A DNA stretch of 34,793 nt from Gammaproteobacteria bacterium (GTDB lineage Bacteria > Pseudomonadota > Gammaproteobacteria > Arenicellales > Poriferihabitantaceae). Location of the stretch: positions 1 to 34,793 of the forward strand of contig WTGA01000007.1 of the NCBI GenBank assembly GCA_011523765.1, read 5' to 3'. The notes beneath the pieces are model-generated. The model saw nothing but the letters and a program-made list of their open reading frames with translations. It did not search any database and was not told the DNA's origin. Shown in pieces: positions 27,274 through 34,793 of the stretch (within the stretch, counting starts at the first letter, position 1; the number at the start of each line of letters is the position of its first letter). The position numbers and the translations under genes were made by a program.

Positions 27274-28095
27274 ATGGAATGGACGTGTTGCACTGATTTT
27301 CACGAGCAGAATATCTTGATTGTACATCCTAATTTTGATCCGGTCGCCATTTCCATCGGTCCTTTGTCTGTCCATTGGTACGGTCTGATGTATTTGCTCG
27401 GCTTTGGTGCCGGGCTGGTGCTGGGCCGGTATCGGGCCGGGAAAAGCGGTTCGGGCTGGAAGGAGGATGAAATCTTCGACCTGGTGTTCTTCATGGCCAT
27501 GGGGGCGGTCCTCGGCGGACGGCTGGGGTATGTCCTGTTTTACAACCCGGGTTTCTATATGGCCCACCCGCTGGATGTGGTGGCCGTTTGGGATGGTGGA
27601 ATGTCTTTCCACGGCGGACTGCTCGGGGTCCTGGCGGCCATCCCCCTCTATGCGAAAAAGACCCAACGGCGCTTTTTCGACGTTTCGGATTTTCTGGCTC
27701 CCCTCGTGCCGGCGGGCCTGTTCTTCGGGCGGCTGGGGAATTTCATCAACCAGGAGCTGTGGGGCCGGCCCACCGAGATGCCCTGGGGTGTGCTCTTTCA
27801 TACTGCCCCCGATGCGGCCCGCCATCCGTCGCAACTCTACGAAGCGGGTCTCGAAGGACTGGTCCTGTTTGTCCTGTTGTGGTGGTATGCGGCCAGGCCC
27901 CGGCCCGCCGGGAAAATTTCCGGTCTGTTTCTGGCCGGGTATGGCCTGTCCCGGTTTTTCGTTGAATTTTTCCGGGAACCCGACGGACACCTCGGGTCCG
28001 TGCTGCTGGACTGGGTCACCATGGGGCAATTGCTGAGCCTGCCGATGATCCTGGCCGGGTGGTACCTGTTCGCCGCGCGAACGGCGAAACGGTAG
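27274..28095 (+). CDS. lgt: Prolipoprotein diacylglyceryl transferase
   Basis: Inner-membrane enzyme that transfers diacylglyceryl from phosphatidylglycerol to the lipobox cysteine, the first step of lipoprotein maturation. The 273 residues show [14 protein letters not shown] (31-44), [13 protein letters not shown] (106-118), the signature [13 protein letters not shown] (152-164), [12 protein letters not shown] (184-195), and several hydrophobic segments. The ATG at 27274 has a Shine-Dalgarno. A TTG at 27316, also in frame, would give a 259-residue protein starting LIVHPNFDP, closer to the E. coli N-terminus, so the start is not certain. Ends with a GC-rich hairpin 38 bp downstream. Confidence 0.95.
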   Translation: MEWTCCTDFHEQNILIVHPNFDPVAISIGPLSVHWYGLMYLLGFGAGLVLGRYRAGKSGSGWKEDEIFDLVFFMAMGAVLGGRLGYVLFYNPGFYMAHPLDVVAVWDGGMSFHGGLLGVLAAIPLYAKKTQRRFFDVSDFLAPLVPAGLFFGRLGNFINQELWGRPTEMPWGVLFHTAPDAARHPSQLYEAGLEGLVLFVLLWWYAARPRPAGKISGLFLAGYGLSRFFVEFFREPDGHLGSVLLDWVTMGQLLSLPMILAGWYLFAARTAKR

Positions 28096-28132
28096 GCACC
28101 CCGTTTCCTCGGGATTCCCCGTTCCCCGGTCA

Positions 28133-28159
28133 CGGTTCCGGGGCAGCCGGCCGGAACCG
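28133..28159 (+). terminator. GC-rich hairpin after lgt, no T run
   Basis: CGGTTCCGG (28133-28141) and CCGGAACCG (28151-28159) form a perfect 9-bp stem around a 9-nt loop. No T tract follows, so it is at best a pause or mRNA-end structure, not a standard intrinsic terminator. Confidence 0.4.
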
Positions 28160-28207
28160 GCGGGAGGCGGAAAGCGGAGACCGTGTCCTCGCCGGGCAAG
28201 CCGAAGC

Positions 28208-28303
28208 CCATAAAAATAATTAATCATTGAATATAAATAGAATTTATCACTCAGTTGGTAAATTTAATTGGTTTTTCACCTGGAAAACCGATAGATTAGG
28301 AAA
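28208..28303 (+). promoter_or_regulatory. AT-rich upstream region of aprBA
   Basis: A sharply AT-rich island in an otherwise GC-rich sequence, 49-144 bp before aprB. It contains a perfect palindrome ATAAAT-aga-ATTTAT (28233-28247), a TATAAA box (28232-28237), and a possible pair TTGGTT (28268-28273) / TAGATT (28292-28297), 18 bp apart. This is the likely promoter region of a strongly expressed operon; the exact start is not fixed. Confidence 0.5.
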
Positions 28304-28351
28304 TGGCAAACCACCTGGATGCCACCGCCTTCAACCAACAGGAGAAAACCC

Positions 28352-28816
28352 ATGCCGACGTATGTACGAACTGACAAATGTGATGGATGCAAAGGCCAGG
28401 ACAAGACAGCCTGTATGTATATCTGCCCCCATGACCTGATGAAACTGGACAAGGATGGCTCCGAAACGGGCCATGCCATGAAAGCCTGGAACCAGGAACC
28501 CGAACAGTGCTGGGAATGCTATTCCTGTGTCAAGATCTGTCCTCAGCAGGCCATCGAATGCCGGCACTATGCGGACGTGGTCCCGCTGGGTGCACAGGTC
28601 CAGCCGTTGCGTGGCACGGATTCCATTATGTGGACGATCAAATTCAGGAACGGCAACATGAAGCGTTTCAAGTTTCCGATTCGCACGACACCGGAGGGAT
28701 CGGCTGACCCGTACGGCGACAAACCGGAAGCGGACACATCGGACCTGACGAACCATTCAAGGTTGTTTACCGACGGTACCCATAGTTGTGATATGAGCCA
28801 GTTCATGGCCAGCTGA
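28352..28816 (+). CDS. aprB: Adenylylsulfate (APS) reductase beta subunit
   Basis: Iron-sulfur subunit of dissimilatory APS reductase, which passes electrons between the FAD subunit AprA and a membrane partner. The 154 residues begin MPTYVRTDKCDGC. Eight cysteines in two sets bind two [4Fe-4S] clusters: 10, 13, 21, 25 and 53, 56, 59, 63. The block MWTIKFRNGNMKRFKFPIRTTPEGSADPYG is typical of AprB. The ATG at 28352 has AGGAG 7 nt upstream; the frame is open further 5' without family match. aprA follows after 40 bp. In a gammaproteobacterium the enzyme usually works in the sulfite-to-APS direction. Confidence 0.97.
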   Translation: MPTYVRTDKCDGCKGQDKTACMYICPHDLMKLDKDGSETGHAMKAWNQEPEQCWECYSCVKICPQQAIECRHYADVVPLGAQVQPLRGTDSIMWTIKFRNGNMKRFKFPIRTTPEGSADPYGDKPEADTSDLTNHSRLFTDGTHSCDMSQFMAS

Positions 28817-28856
28817 GCGCTGGCAGTGCCCGAATAATTTAACGCGATTAGTTGCT

Positions 28857-30815
28857 ATGTCTGAGTATACGTTTGGAAATCCGGAAGTCGTCGAGGAGGA
28901 ATGCGACATCTTGCTCATTGGCGGCGGGATGGCCGCCTGCGGGGCCGCCTTCGAGATCATGAAATGGGCCGAAGGAACCGGCCTGAATATCAAGCTCGTC
29001 GACAAGGCGGCCATGGACCGGTCCGGGGCAGTGGCCCAGGGTCTGTCCGCGATCAATACCTACATGGGCGAAAACGATCCGGCGGAATATGTGCGGTATG
29101 TGCGGGGTGATCTGATGGGGATCACCCGGGAAGACCTGGTCTATGATGTCGGGCGCCATGTCGATGATGCGGTGCATAATTTTGAAGACTGGGGGTTGCC
29201 GATCTGGAAGCAGAAAGGGGATGAAGGAAAAAAGTTGCGCGATGGCGGGAAACCCGTCCGTTCCGGGCGCTGGCAGATCATGATCAATGGCGAGTCCTAC
29301 AAATGGATCGTTGCCGAGGCCGCGAAAAAAGCGTTGGGAGTCGAGAATATCCGTGAACGGATATTCATTGTCCGCCTGTTTACCGACAAGAACGACCCAA
29401 GCCGGGTATCCGGGTGTGCCGGTTTCTCCGTACGTGAAAACAAGATCTACATCTACCGGTTCAAGACCTGTTTGCTGGTCGCCGGCGGTGCCGTCAACGT
29501 ATTCAGGCCGAGGTCGGTTGGAGAAGGAACGGGCCGTGCCTGGTATCCGGTCTGGAATGCGGGTTCGACCTATGCCATGGCAGCCGAATGCGGGGCGGAA
29601 ATGACCCTCATGGAAAACCGCTTTGTGCCGGCCAGATTCAAGGATGGTTACGGTCCGGTCGGCGCATGGTTCCTGTTGTTCAAGGCAAAGGCCATGAACG
29701 CATTCGGCGAGGATTACCAGGAGAAGAACTACGAACTCCTGAAGGACAACGGCTACGACCGGTATGCCATGGGGTATGCCATGGGGACCTGCCTGCGAAA
29801 TCACCTGATGATGATTGAAATGCGGGAGGGCCGGGGCCCCATTTTCATGGATACCCCCAGCGCGATGGCCAAGCTGGCGGAAACCATGACGCCCCGGGAG
29901 ATCAAGCACCTCGAGGCAGAGGCCTGGGAGGATTTTCTGGACATGACCATCGGGCAATGTGGTGTCTGGGCGGGTGAAAACATTGAACCGGACAAGGAAA
30001 TGTCCGAACTGATGCCGACGGAACCGTACCTGCTGGGGTCGCATGCCGGATGTGCCGGGCTCTGGTGTTCCGGTCCGGAGGACCTGCCGGGCACTCCGGA
30101 CCATTACCATTGGGGATACAACCGCATGACAACGGTCAATGGACTGTTTACCGGCGGGGATGGCGTGGGAGCTTCCGGCCACAAATTCTCATCCGGGTCT
30201 TTTACCGAAGGACGGATTGCAGCCAAGAGCATGGTCCAGTACTGCAAGGACCATCCGGACATCCAGCCGGAACTGCCCATGTCCACGGACGAGATCGTCG
30301 AGGAAATCTATCGCCCGGTCCGCACGTTCCTGGAACACAAGGATTACACGACAGCCATTGATATCAATCCCCACTATATTACGCCGAAAATGCTGCAGTT
30401 CCGGCTCCAGAAGATCATGGATGAATATGTCGCGGGCGTCTCCACCTGGTACCAGACGAACCGGCAGATGCTGGAAGTGGCGGAGAAAAAAATGGTGATG
30501 CTCAAGGAGGATTCCCTGAAAATGCGCGCAAAGGACCTGCATGAACTGTTGCGTGCCTGGGAGAATTATCATCGCATCATCGCCGCCGAAGCGCATATGC
30601 AACACATCAAGTTCCGCAAGGAGACCCGTTATCCCGGGTACTACTACCGGGCGGACTTCCGGGACATCAACGATGAGGAATGGAAGTGTTTTGTCAATTC
30701 CCGGTATGACCGGAATACCGGCGAATGGGAGTTGAAGAAAGTGAAGTGGAAACCCCTGATTGCGGTGGGTGAAAAGGAACCCGAAGGCATGAAGCATATG
30801 GGTCCGGACCTGTAG
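28857..30815 (+). CDS. aprA: Adenylylsulfate (APS) reductase alpha subunit
   Basis: FAD-containing catalytic subunit of dissimilatory APS reductase. The 652 residues carry the FAD-binding GGGMAACGAAFE (22-33), MDRSGAVAQGLSAIN (53-67), ARFKDGYGPVGAW with Arg260, and LLGSHAGCAGLW with His396; by position these match the active-site Arg and His known from archaeal AprA. GHKFSSGSFTEGRIAAKSMV is also conserved. No Shine-Dalgarno is evident at the ATG. The operon is closed by a strong terminator at 30841. Neither QmoABC nor AprM genes, the usual electron partners, lie beside it. Confidence 0.98.
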   Translation: MSEYTFGNPEVVEEECDILLIGGGMAACGAAFEIMKWAEGTGLNIKLVDKAAMDRSGAVAQGLSAINTYMGENDPAEYVRYVRGDLMGITREDLVYDVGRHVDDAVHNFEDWGLPIWKQKGDEGKKLRDGGKPVRSGRWQIMINGESYKWIVAEAAKKALGVENIRERIFIVRLFTDKNDPSRVSGCAGFSVRENKIYIYRFKTCLLVAGGAVNVFRPRSVGEGTGRAWYPVWNAGSTYAMAAECGAEMTLMENRFVPARFKDGYGPVGAWFLLFKAKAMNAFGEDYQEKNYELLKDNGYDRYAMGYAMGTCLRNHLMMIEMREGRGPIFMDTPSAMAKLAETMTPREIKHLEAEAWEDFLDMTIGQCGVWAGENIEPDKEMSELMPTEPYLLGSHAGCAGLWCSGPEDLPGTPDHYHWGYNRMTTVNGLFTGGDGVGASGHKFSSGSFTEGRIAAKSMVQYCKDHPDIQPELPMSTDEIVEEIYRPVRTFLEHKDYTTAIDINPHYITPKMLQFRLQKIMDEYVAGVSTWYQTNRQMLEVAEKKMVMLKEDSLKMRAKDLHELLRAWENYHRIIAAEAHMQHIKFRKETRYPGYYYRADFRDINDEEWKCFVNSRYDRNTGEWELKKVKWKPLIAVGEKEPEGMKHMGPDL

Positions 30816-30840
30816 CCGTACCGGGCCAGTCCAGCCAGAA

Positions 30841-30863
30841 AGCCAGGGTTTCCCTGGCTTTTT
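30841..30863 (+). terminator. Intrinsic terminator of aprBA
   Basis: AGCCAGGG-ttt-CCCTGGCT forms a perfect 8-bp stem with a 3-nt loop followed by TTTT, 25 bp after the aprA stop. It is the cleanest intrinsic terminator in the window. Confidence 0.92.
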
Positions 30864-31049
30864 GGTGTCATGCCGGACATTGTTGTCCGTCAGGTCCCCG
30901 CCTGTGCCGCAGTTTCGCCATTCCTGCCGGGATGGGTGTACGGTCCCGTCCTGGGGGTGGCCGCAAGACGGTTTTGCGGCGGCCGGTCCTCCCGGGTCCG
31001 GTCTTGCGACAATCCTCCCGCTTGTTTAGCGAAGGGTGGTCCGGGAGGG

Positions 31050-31055
31050 TATAAT
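31050..31055 (+). promoter_or_regulatory. -10 element upstream of smc
   Basis: A perfect TATAAT stands 82 bp before the smc ATG. No consensus -35 is found at 16-18 bp; TTTAGC at 31025-31030 is 19 bp away. The sequence between the apr terminator and this box (30864-31049) contains a CCGCAA / TTGCGG hairpin (30961-30979) and no recognised gene. Confidence 0.45.
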
Positions 31056-31070
31056 CAGAGTTCCGAGAGC

Positions 31071-31136
31071 ATGAAATGCCCGTCCGGGGACAGCCATTGC
31101 GGCATCCCTTGCGTGAACAACGACTGTTATTTCTGA
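31071..31136 (+). CDS. Possible 21-residue Cys-rich leader peptide abutting smc
   Basis: An ATG 16 bp after the TATAAT box opens a 21-codon frame beginning MKCPSGD and ending NNDCYF, with cysteines at 3, 10, 14 and 19. Its TGA is directly followed by the smc ATG (TGAATG). smc has no Shine-Dalgarno of its own, so this frame could couple translation. The frame stays open further upstream to 30870, also Cys-rich, without homology. No known peptide is recognised and the ORF may be chance. Confidence 0.3.
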   Translation: MKCPSGDSHCGIPCVNNDCYF

Positions 31137-34100
31137 ATGCGGCTGAAAAAGTTACAGGTTTCCGGGTTTAAATCCTTTGTCGATACCACCGATATCCGCC
31201 TGCCTTCCCATCTGGTCGGAGTGGTGGGCCCCAATGGATGCGGCAAGTCCAATGTCATTGATGCCGTCCGCTGGGTCATGGGGGAATCCTCGGCGAAGAC
31301 ATTGCGCGGTGACAGCATGGCGGATGTCATTTTCAACGGCTCATCCTCCAGGAAGCCCGTTGGGCGGGCATCGGTTGAACTGGTCTTCGACAACAGCGAT
31401 GGAAGTGTAACCGGCCACTATGCGAGGTTCGTCGAGATCTCAGTGAAACGGACGATGACCCGGGACGGCATCTCCACGTACCTGATCAACCACATCAAGA
31501 CCCGACGACGGGATGTGCTGGACCTGTTTCACGGGACGGGTCTCGGGCCCCGGTCCTACTCCATCATTGAACAGGGGATGGTCAGCCGAATCGTTGAAGC
31601 GCGCCCGGAAGAAATACGGGTATTTGTGGAGGAGGCATCGGGAACTTCACGGTACAAGGCCAGGCGCCGGGAAACGGAAAACCGGATCGCGCATACACGG
31701 GAAAACCTGGACCGGGTATCGGATATCCGGGATGAGCTGGACAAGCAGCTGCGCCGCCTCAAAAGGCAGTCATCGGCAGCCCGCCGGTACAAGGTGCTGA
31801 AGGACGAGGAAAGGGTGGTGAACGGACAATTGCTGGTGCTGCGCCTCAAGGCCCTGAATGAACAGGTGGTGGAGCAGGACCGCCTGGCCGCGCAGTGCGA
31901 AAATTCCCTGCAGGCGGCACTGGCCGCCCAGCGGAAAACGGAAGCCGAGCTGGAATCGTTGAGACAACGGCAATCGGAGTCCCATGACCGGAACAGCGAG
32001 ATTCAACGGGAGTTTTACCAGGCGGATACGGAGATTACGAGGCTGGAACAGAAAATCGAATATCTCAAGGAGAACCGGCAGCGAAAGCATGACGAAGTGA
32101 AGCGGTTGAGGGCTGAAAAGAGCGAAAAGAAACGGCAAATCCGGGCGGACACGCAGAGACGGCGTGAGCTCAACCATGCGCTGGAACAAATGTTGCCGGG
32201 CCTGGAGGCATCCAGGTCAGCCAGCCTCGAATCGGAAGGCAGGCTGTCGAGCATCGAAAGTGAATACCAGCAGTGGTTGAGTGAAATGGAAAGATCCAAT
32301 GAGCAATCCCGGGTTCCCGCGCAGCAGGTTGAGGTCCAGAAAGCGAGGATGGATCACTACCGGCAAAACCTGAAAACGGTAACCCGGCAGATGGAGAAGG
32401 TGACACGGCACCTCGGTGAGCTGCAGGACCAGGTCGCCTCCGTCGATATCGAGGCCATGAAAAACGAAGTGCGGGACAAGGACCAGGACTACGAAGATGC
32501 CGAAACCGATTACCAGGCGATCGAGACGGCACTGAAGGACCATTCCCGGGAACTCCAGGAGAAACGGGATGAGGCAGCGGGTATCCGGGCCAGCCTTCAC
32601 GAGGTGGTCTCCAGGCTGGATTCCCTGCAGCAGATCCAGGAAGTCGCCCTGGGAAGCTCCCGCGATTTGGTGGAATCCTGGATGCGGGAAAATGGCCTGG
32701 CGGGAGGAAAGACCCTGGCTGAAAATATCCGGGTGGATGATGGGTGGCAGCGTGCCGTAGACCGGGTCCTGAATGATTTTCTGGGGGCCGTCTGTGTGGA
32801 GTCGGCAAAGGGGGGGGCATTGCAAAACAAGCCGGATGCCAGCTTTTCCCTGATTACCGGTGCCCGGGTCTCCGGGGGGGGCGACCCGCTGGAATTGCCG
32901 CGGATGCTGGACAAGGTCGATTCCGGCGGGAGGGACCTCTCCACGCTGATGAGAGGCGTGTATGCCCTGGATACCCTGGAAGAGGCGCTGGCGTGCCAGC
33001 CGCAACTCCAGGGCAGGGAATGCATTGCCACGAAGGACGGGACCCTCGTGGGTGGAAACTGGGTCAGTTATGCCAGCCGGGACCAGCTCGAAACCGGTAT
33101 ACTGGCGCGGGACAAGGAGATCAGGCAGTTGCAGCAAAGACGAAGCGATATTGCGGCGCAGCTGGAGCACCTGGACCGGGAAATCCCGCAGATCGAGGAA
33201 CCCCGTGTCGAAATGGAGTCGAGACTGGAGGCACAACGTTCGGCACTGATTTTCCTGCGCGCACAGGTGACCACCCTGCACAACCGGTTCGGCAGGGAGG
33301 AAACTCGGTTCCATGAAGCCCGGCAGAAAACCAGGGACCTGCGGAATGAGCGGGAAACCCTGTCCGGCCAGGCGGTTGCGGTGCGCGGGGAGATCGAAAA
33401 TTCGAAGGCGCTGCTCGAAGCAGCGGAGGAAAAATCCCGGCGGCTGGCCCGGGAACGGGAACGGCTGTTGGAACGGCGGGATGTATTGGATTCGGATGTG
33501 GCTGAACTGCGCAACGCAGCCCTGGAAGATCGCCAGAAATGGCATGACCGGGAACTTGAAAAGCAGAAACTTGAAGCGGCCGGGCAGTCGGCCCGGGAGA
33601 ACATCAAGCGGCTGGAAAGCGACATCGACCAGTCTGAACAGCGCCTGGCGGAACTGGCAGAGGTGGAAGAGGGTCCGGATGAATCATTGAAGGGCCTGGA
33701 GGATGCGCTGGGCGCATTGCTGGAGAAACGGCTTGAAATCGAGGAGAGACTCCAGGCATCACGCGAGAAGACAACCGGTTTCGACCACCGGATCAGCGAA
33801 GTCCGGACCCGGGGAAATGAAAAGGGCGATGCCGTGCAGGAGGCCAGGGAAAACCTGGGACAGCAAAAACTCGCAGGACAGGAAATCCGGATTCGACGGG
33901 ATACCATCGTCGAATCCCTGGAAGAGCAGGGGTATGACCTGGAAGAGTGCCGTGCAGGACTTCCGGCCACTGCGGGGATTGAGCAGTGGGAGGAAAGCCT
34001 GTCCGGAATTCAAAGAAGTATTGCCCGGATCGGCCCGGTCAATCTGGTTGCCATCGAAGAATATACCGAACAGAGCCAGCGGATGGAATACCTGGACATG

Positions 34101-34646
34101 CAGCATGATGACCTGTCCGAAGCGCTTGAAACGCTGGAAAACGCCATCCGGAAAATTGACCGGGAATCCCGTTCGCGGTTCAAGAAGACCTTCGATAAAA
34201 TCAACGCAAGCTTCAACGAATTCTTCCCGAGACTGTTCGGAGGTGGAAAGGCCGAGCTCCTGCTCACCGGCGATGACCTGCTCACCGCCGGGATCAGCGT
34301 GATGGCGCAGCCGCCGGGAAAGAGAAACAGCCATATTCACCTGCTGTCAGGCGGCGAAAAGGCCTTGACGGCAGTGGCACTGCTCTTTTCATTGTTCAAA
34401 CTGAATCCTGCTCCATTTTGCATGCTTGACGAAGTGGATGCCCCCCTTGACGATGCCAATGTGGACCGGTATTGCGATACACTGAAGACGCTGGCCGAGG
34501 TGAGCCAGATGATCGTCATCACCCACAATAAGATCACAATAGAATCCATGGATTTACTGGTTGGTGTTACAATGGCGGAAGCCGGTGTGTCCAGGTTGGT
34601 GTCAGTGGATATCGGGCAGGCCATTGAGATGGCTGCACCCCGGTAG
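31137..34646 (+). CDS. smc: Chromosome segregation / condensin protein Smc
   Basis: Core ATPase of bacterial condensin (Smc-ScpAB). The 1169 residues begin MRLKKLQVSGFKSFVD. N-terminal Walker A GPNGCGKSNVIDAVRWVMGE (31-50), long Glu/Arg/Lys-rich coiled coils (about 170-500 and 670-1010), a hinge with GGKTLAENIRVDDGWQRAVD near 523-542, and the C-terminal head with LSGGEKALTAVALLFS (1070-1085) and Walker B FCMLDEVDAPLDD (Asp1098, Glu1099). Presence of Smc suggests the MukBEF system of enterics is not used. Two G8 runs (32810-32817, 32874-32881) lie in the hinge region without frame damage. Followed by zipA, a common gammaproteobacterial order. Confidence 0.97.
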   Translation: MRLKKLQVSGFKSFVDTTDIRLPSHLVGVVGPNGCGKSNVIDAVRWVMGESSAKTLRGDSMADVIFNGSSSRKPVGRASVELVFDNSDGSVTGHYARFVEISVKRTMTRDGISTYLINHIKTRRRDVLDLFHGTGLGPRSYSIIEQGMVSRIVEARPEEIRVFVEEASGTSRYKARRRETENRIAHTRENLDRVSDIRDELDKQLRRLKRQSSAARRYKVLKDEERVVNGQLLVLRLKALNEQVVEQDRLAAQCENSLQAALAAQRKTEAELESLRQRQSESHDRNSEIQREFYQADTEITRLEQKIEYLKENRQRKHDEVKRLRAEKSEKKRQIRADTQRRRELNHALEQMLPGLEASRSASLESEGRLSSIESEYQQWLSEMERSNEQSRVPAQQVEVQKARMDHYRQNLKTVTRQMEKVTRHLGELQDQVASVDIEAMKNEVRDKDQDYEDAETDYQAIETALKDHSRELQEKRDEAAGIRASLHEVVSRLDSLQQIQEVALGSSRDLVESWMRENGLAGGKTLAENIRVDDGWQRAVDRVLNDFLGAVCVESAKGGALQNKPDASFSLITGARVSGGGDPLELPRMLDKVDSGGRDLSTLMRGVYALDTLEEALACQPQLQGRECIATKDGTLVGGNWVSYASRDQLETGILARDKEIRQLQQRRSDIAAQLEHLDREIPQIEEPRVEMESRLEAQRSALIFLRAQVTTLHNRFGREETRFHEARQKTRDLRNERETLSGQAVAVRGEIENSKALLEAAEEKSRRLARERERLLERRDVLDSDVAELRNAALEDRQKWHDRELEKQKLEAAGQSARENIKRLESDIDQSEQRLAELAEVEEGPDESLKGLEDALGALLEKRLEIEERLQASREKTTGFDHRISEVRTRGNEKGDAVQEARENLGQQKLAGQEIRIRRDTIVESLEEQGYDLEECRAGLPATAGIEQWEESLSGIQRSIARIGPVNLVAIEEYTEQSQRMEYLDMQHDDLSEALETLENAIRKIDRESRSRFKKTFDKINASFNEFFPRLFGGGKAELLLTGDDLLTAGISVMAQPPGKRNSHIHLLSGGEKALTAVALLFSLFKLNPAPFCMLDEVDAPLDDANVDRYCDTLKTLAEVSQMIVITHNKITIESMDLLVGVTMAEAGVSRLVSVDIGQAIEMAAPR

Positions 34647-34673
34647 CGGGTAAGCCGAAAAGCGGTGGTTGAC

Positions 34674-34694
34674 TCCGGACAGCAGATGTCTGGA
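34674..34694 (+). other. Hairpin in the smc-zipA gap
   Basis: TCCGGACA and TGTCTGGA form an 8-bp stem with one G-U pair and a 5-nt loop, 27 bp after the smc stop. No T run follows, so it is probably not an intrinsic terminator; it may lie in the zipA leader. Confidence 0.35.
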
Positions 34695-34746
34695 ACCCGA
34701 TTCGGTTTTGGAATTTGATACGAAATGATCCGTCAGTGAGGCCAAT

Positions 34747-34793
34747 GTGAATCTGAATCTTCAGCTTTCCCTGTTTGTTGTCGGGGTGGTTTT
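34747..34793 (+). CDS. zipA: Cell division protein ZipA, first codons (truncated by window)
   Basis: GTG start with TGAGG at 34737-34741, 5 nt upstream. The first residues read MNLNLQLSLFVVGVV, a short start followed by a hydrophobic helix, like the N-terminal membrane anchor of ZipA, which tethers FtsZ to the inner membrane. The main support is the smc-zipA gene order of many gammaproteobacteria. Only 15 complete codons are visible, so homology cannot be shown here. Confidence 0.55.
   Translation, partial: MNLNLQLSLFVVGVV

Noticed and set aside
28848-30182. 444-codon open frame antisense to aprA
   Set aside because: aprA is complete and highly conserved; the antisense frame is a codon-bias shadow without a motif.
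32217-33545. 442-codon open frame antisense to the smc coiled coil
   Set aside because: Shadow of Gln/Glu/Arg-rich coding sequence; rich in Pro, Gly and His with no recognisable domain.

Overview
The window is a stretch of chromosome from a GC-rich gammaproteobacterium, most likely a sulfur-oxidising one. ZipA (partial, right end), the rhlB-trxA-rho block, xseB-ispA-dxs, mlaFEDCB-ibaG and fadI-fadJ are gammaproteobacterial arrangements. The aprBA pair (dissimilatory APS reductase) points to a sulfur-based energy metabolism; in a gammaproteobacterium this normally means oxidation of sulfite through APS. The species cannot be named from this sequence. There are no tRNA or rRNA genes, insertion sequences, prophage genes or CRISPR arrays.

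Layout. 1-567: end of an outer-membrane porin gene. 670-4410: rhlB (minus), then trxA, rho and rpmE (plus), covering RNA decay, thiol redox, transcription termination and ribosomal protein bL31. 4725-6920: prmB (methylates ribosomal protein uL3) and hemL (tetrapyrrole synthesis). 6944-9321: a cold-shock-domain gene and parE, both minus. 9745-12825: xseB-ispA-dxs, overlapping genes for DNA repair and isoprenoid synthesis. 12822-14808: a moxR-DUF58 pair, minus. 15066-18725: mlaFEDCB (outer-membrane lipid transport), then ibaG and grxD (BolA-type protein and CGFS glutaredoxin, iron-sulfur trafficking). 18753-20739: a long fold-type II PLP enzyme of unknown substrate, divergent from a single-domain rhodanese. 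20804-24122: fadI-fadJ (beta-oxidation), minus. 24447-25145: trmB. 25168-27210: a YyaL/SPATA20-type thioredoxin-domain protein, minus. 27274-28095: lgt. 28352-30815: aprB-aprA, ended by the best intrinsic terminator in the window. 31137-34646: smc, then the first codons of zipA.

Most genes are ordinary housekeeping genes. The less ordinary signals lie at the edges: a 13-bp tandem repeat made of G7 tracts inside the porin gene, a C10 run beside the mla promoter, many other G7-G8 runs in conserved genes, competing hairpins ahead of rpmE and prmB, a stop codon shared across strands by dxs and the DUF58 gene, a cysteine-rich 21-codon ORF that abuts smc, and the PLP-enzyme/rhodanese pair. I found no clearly new multi-gene system. 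The PLP enzyme with its divergent rhodanese is the best candidate for undescribed biochemistry. All promoter and hairpin calls were made by eye.
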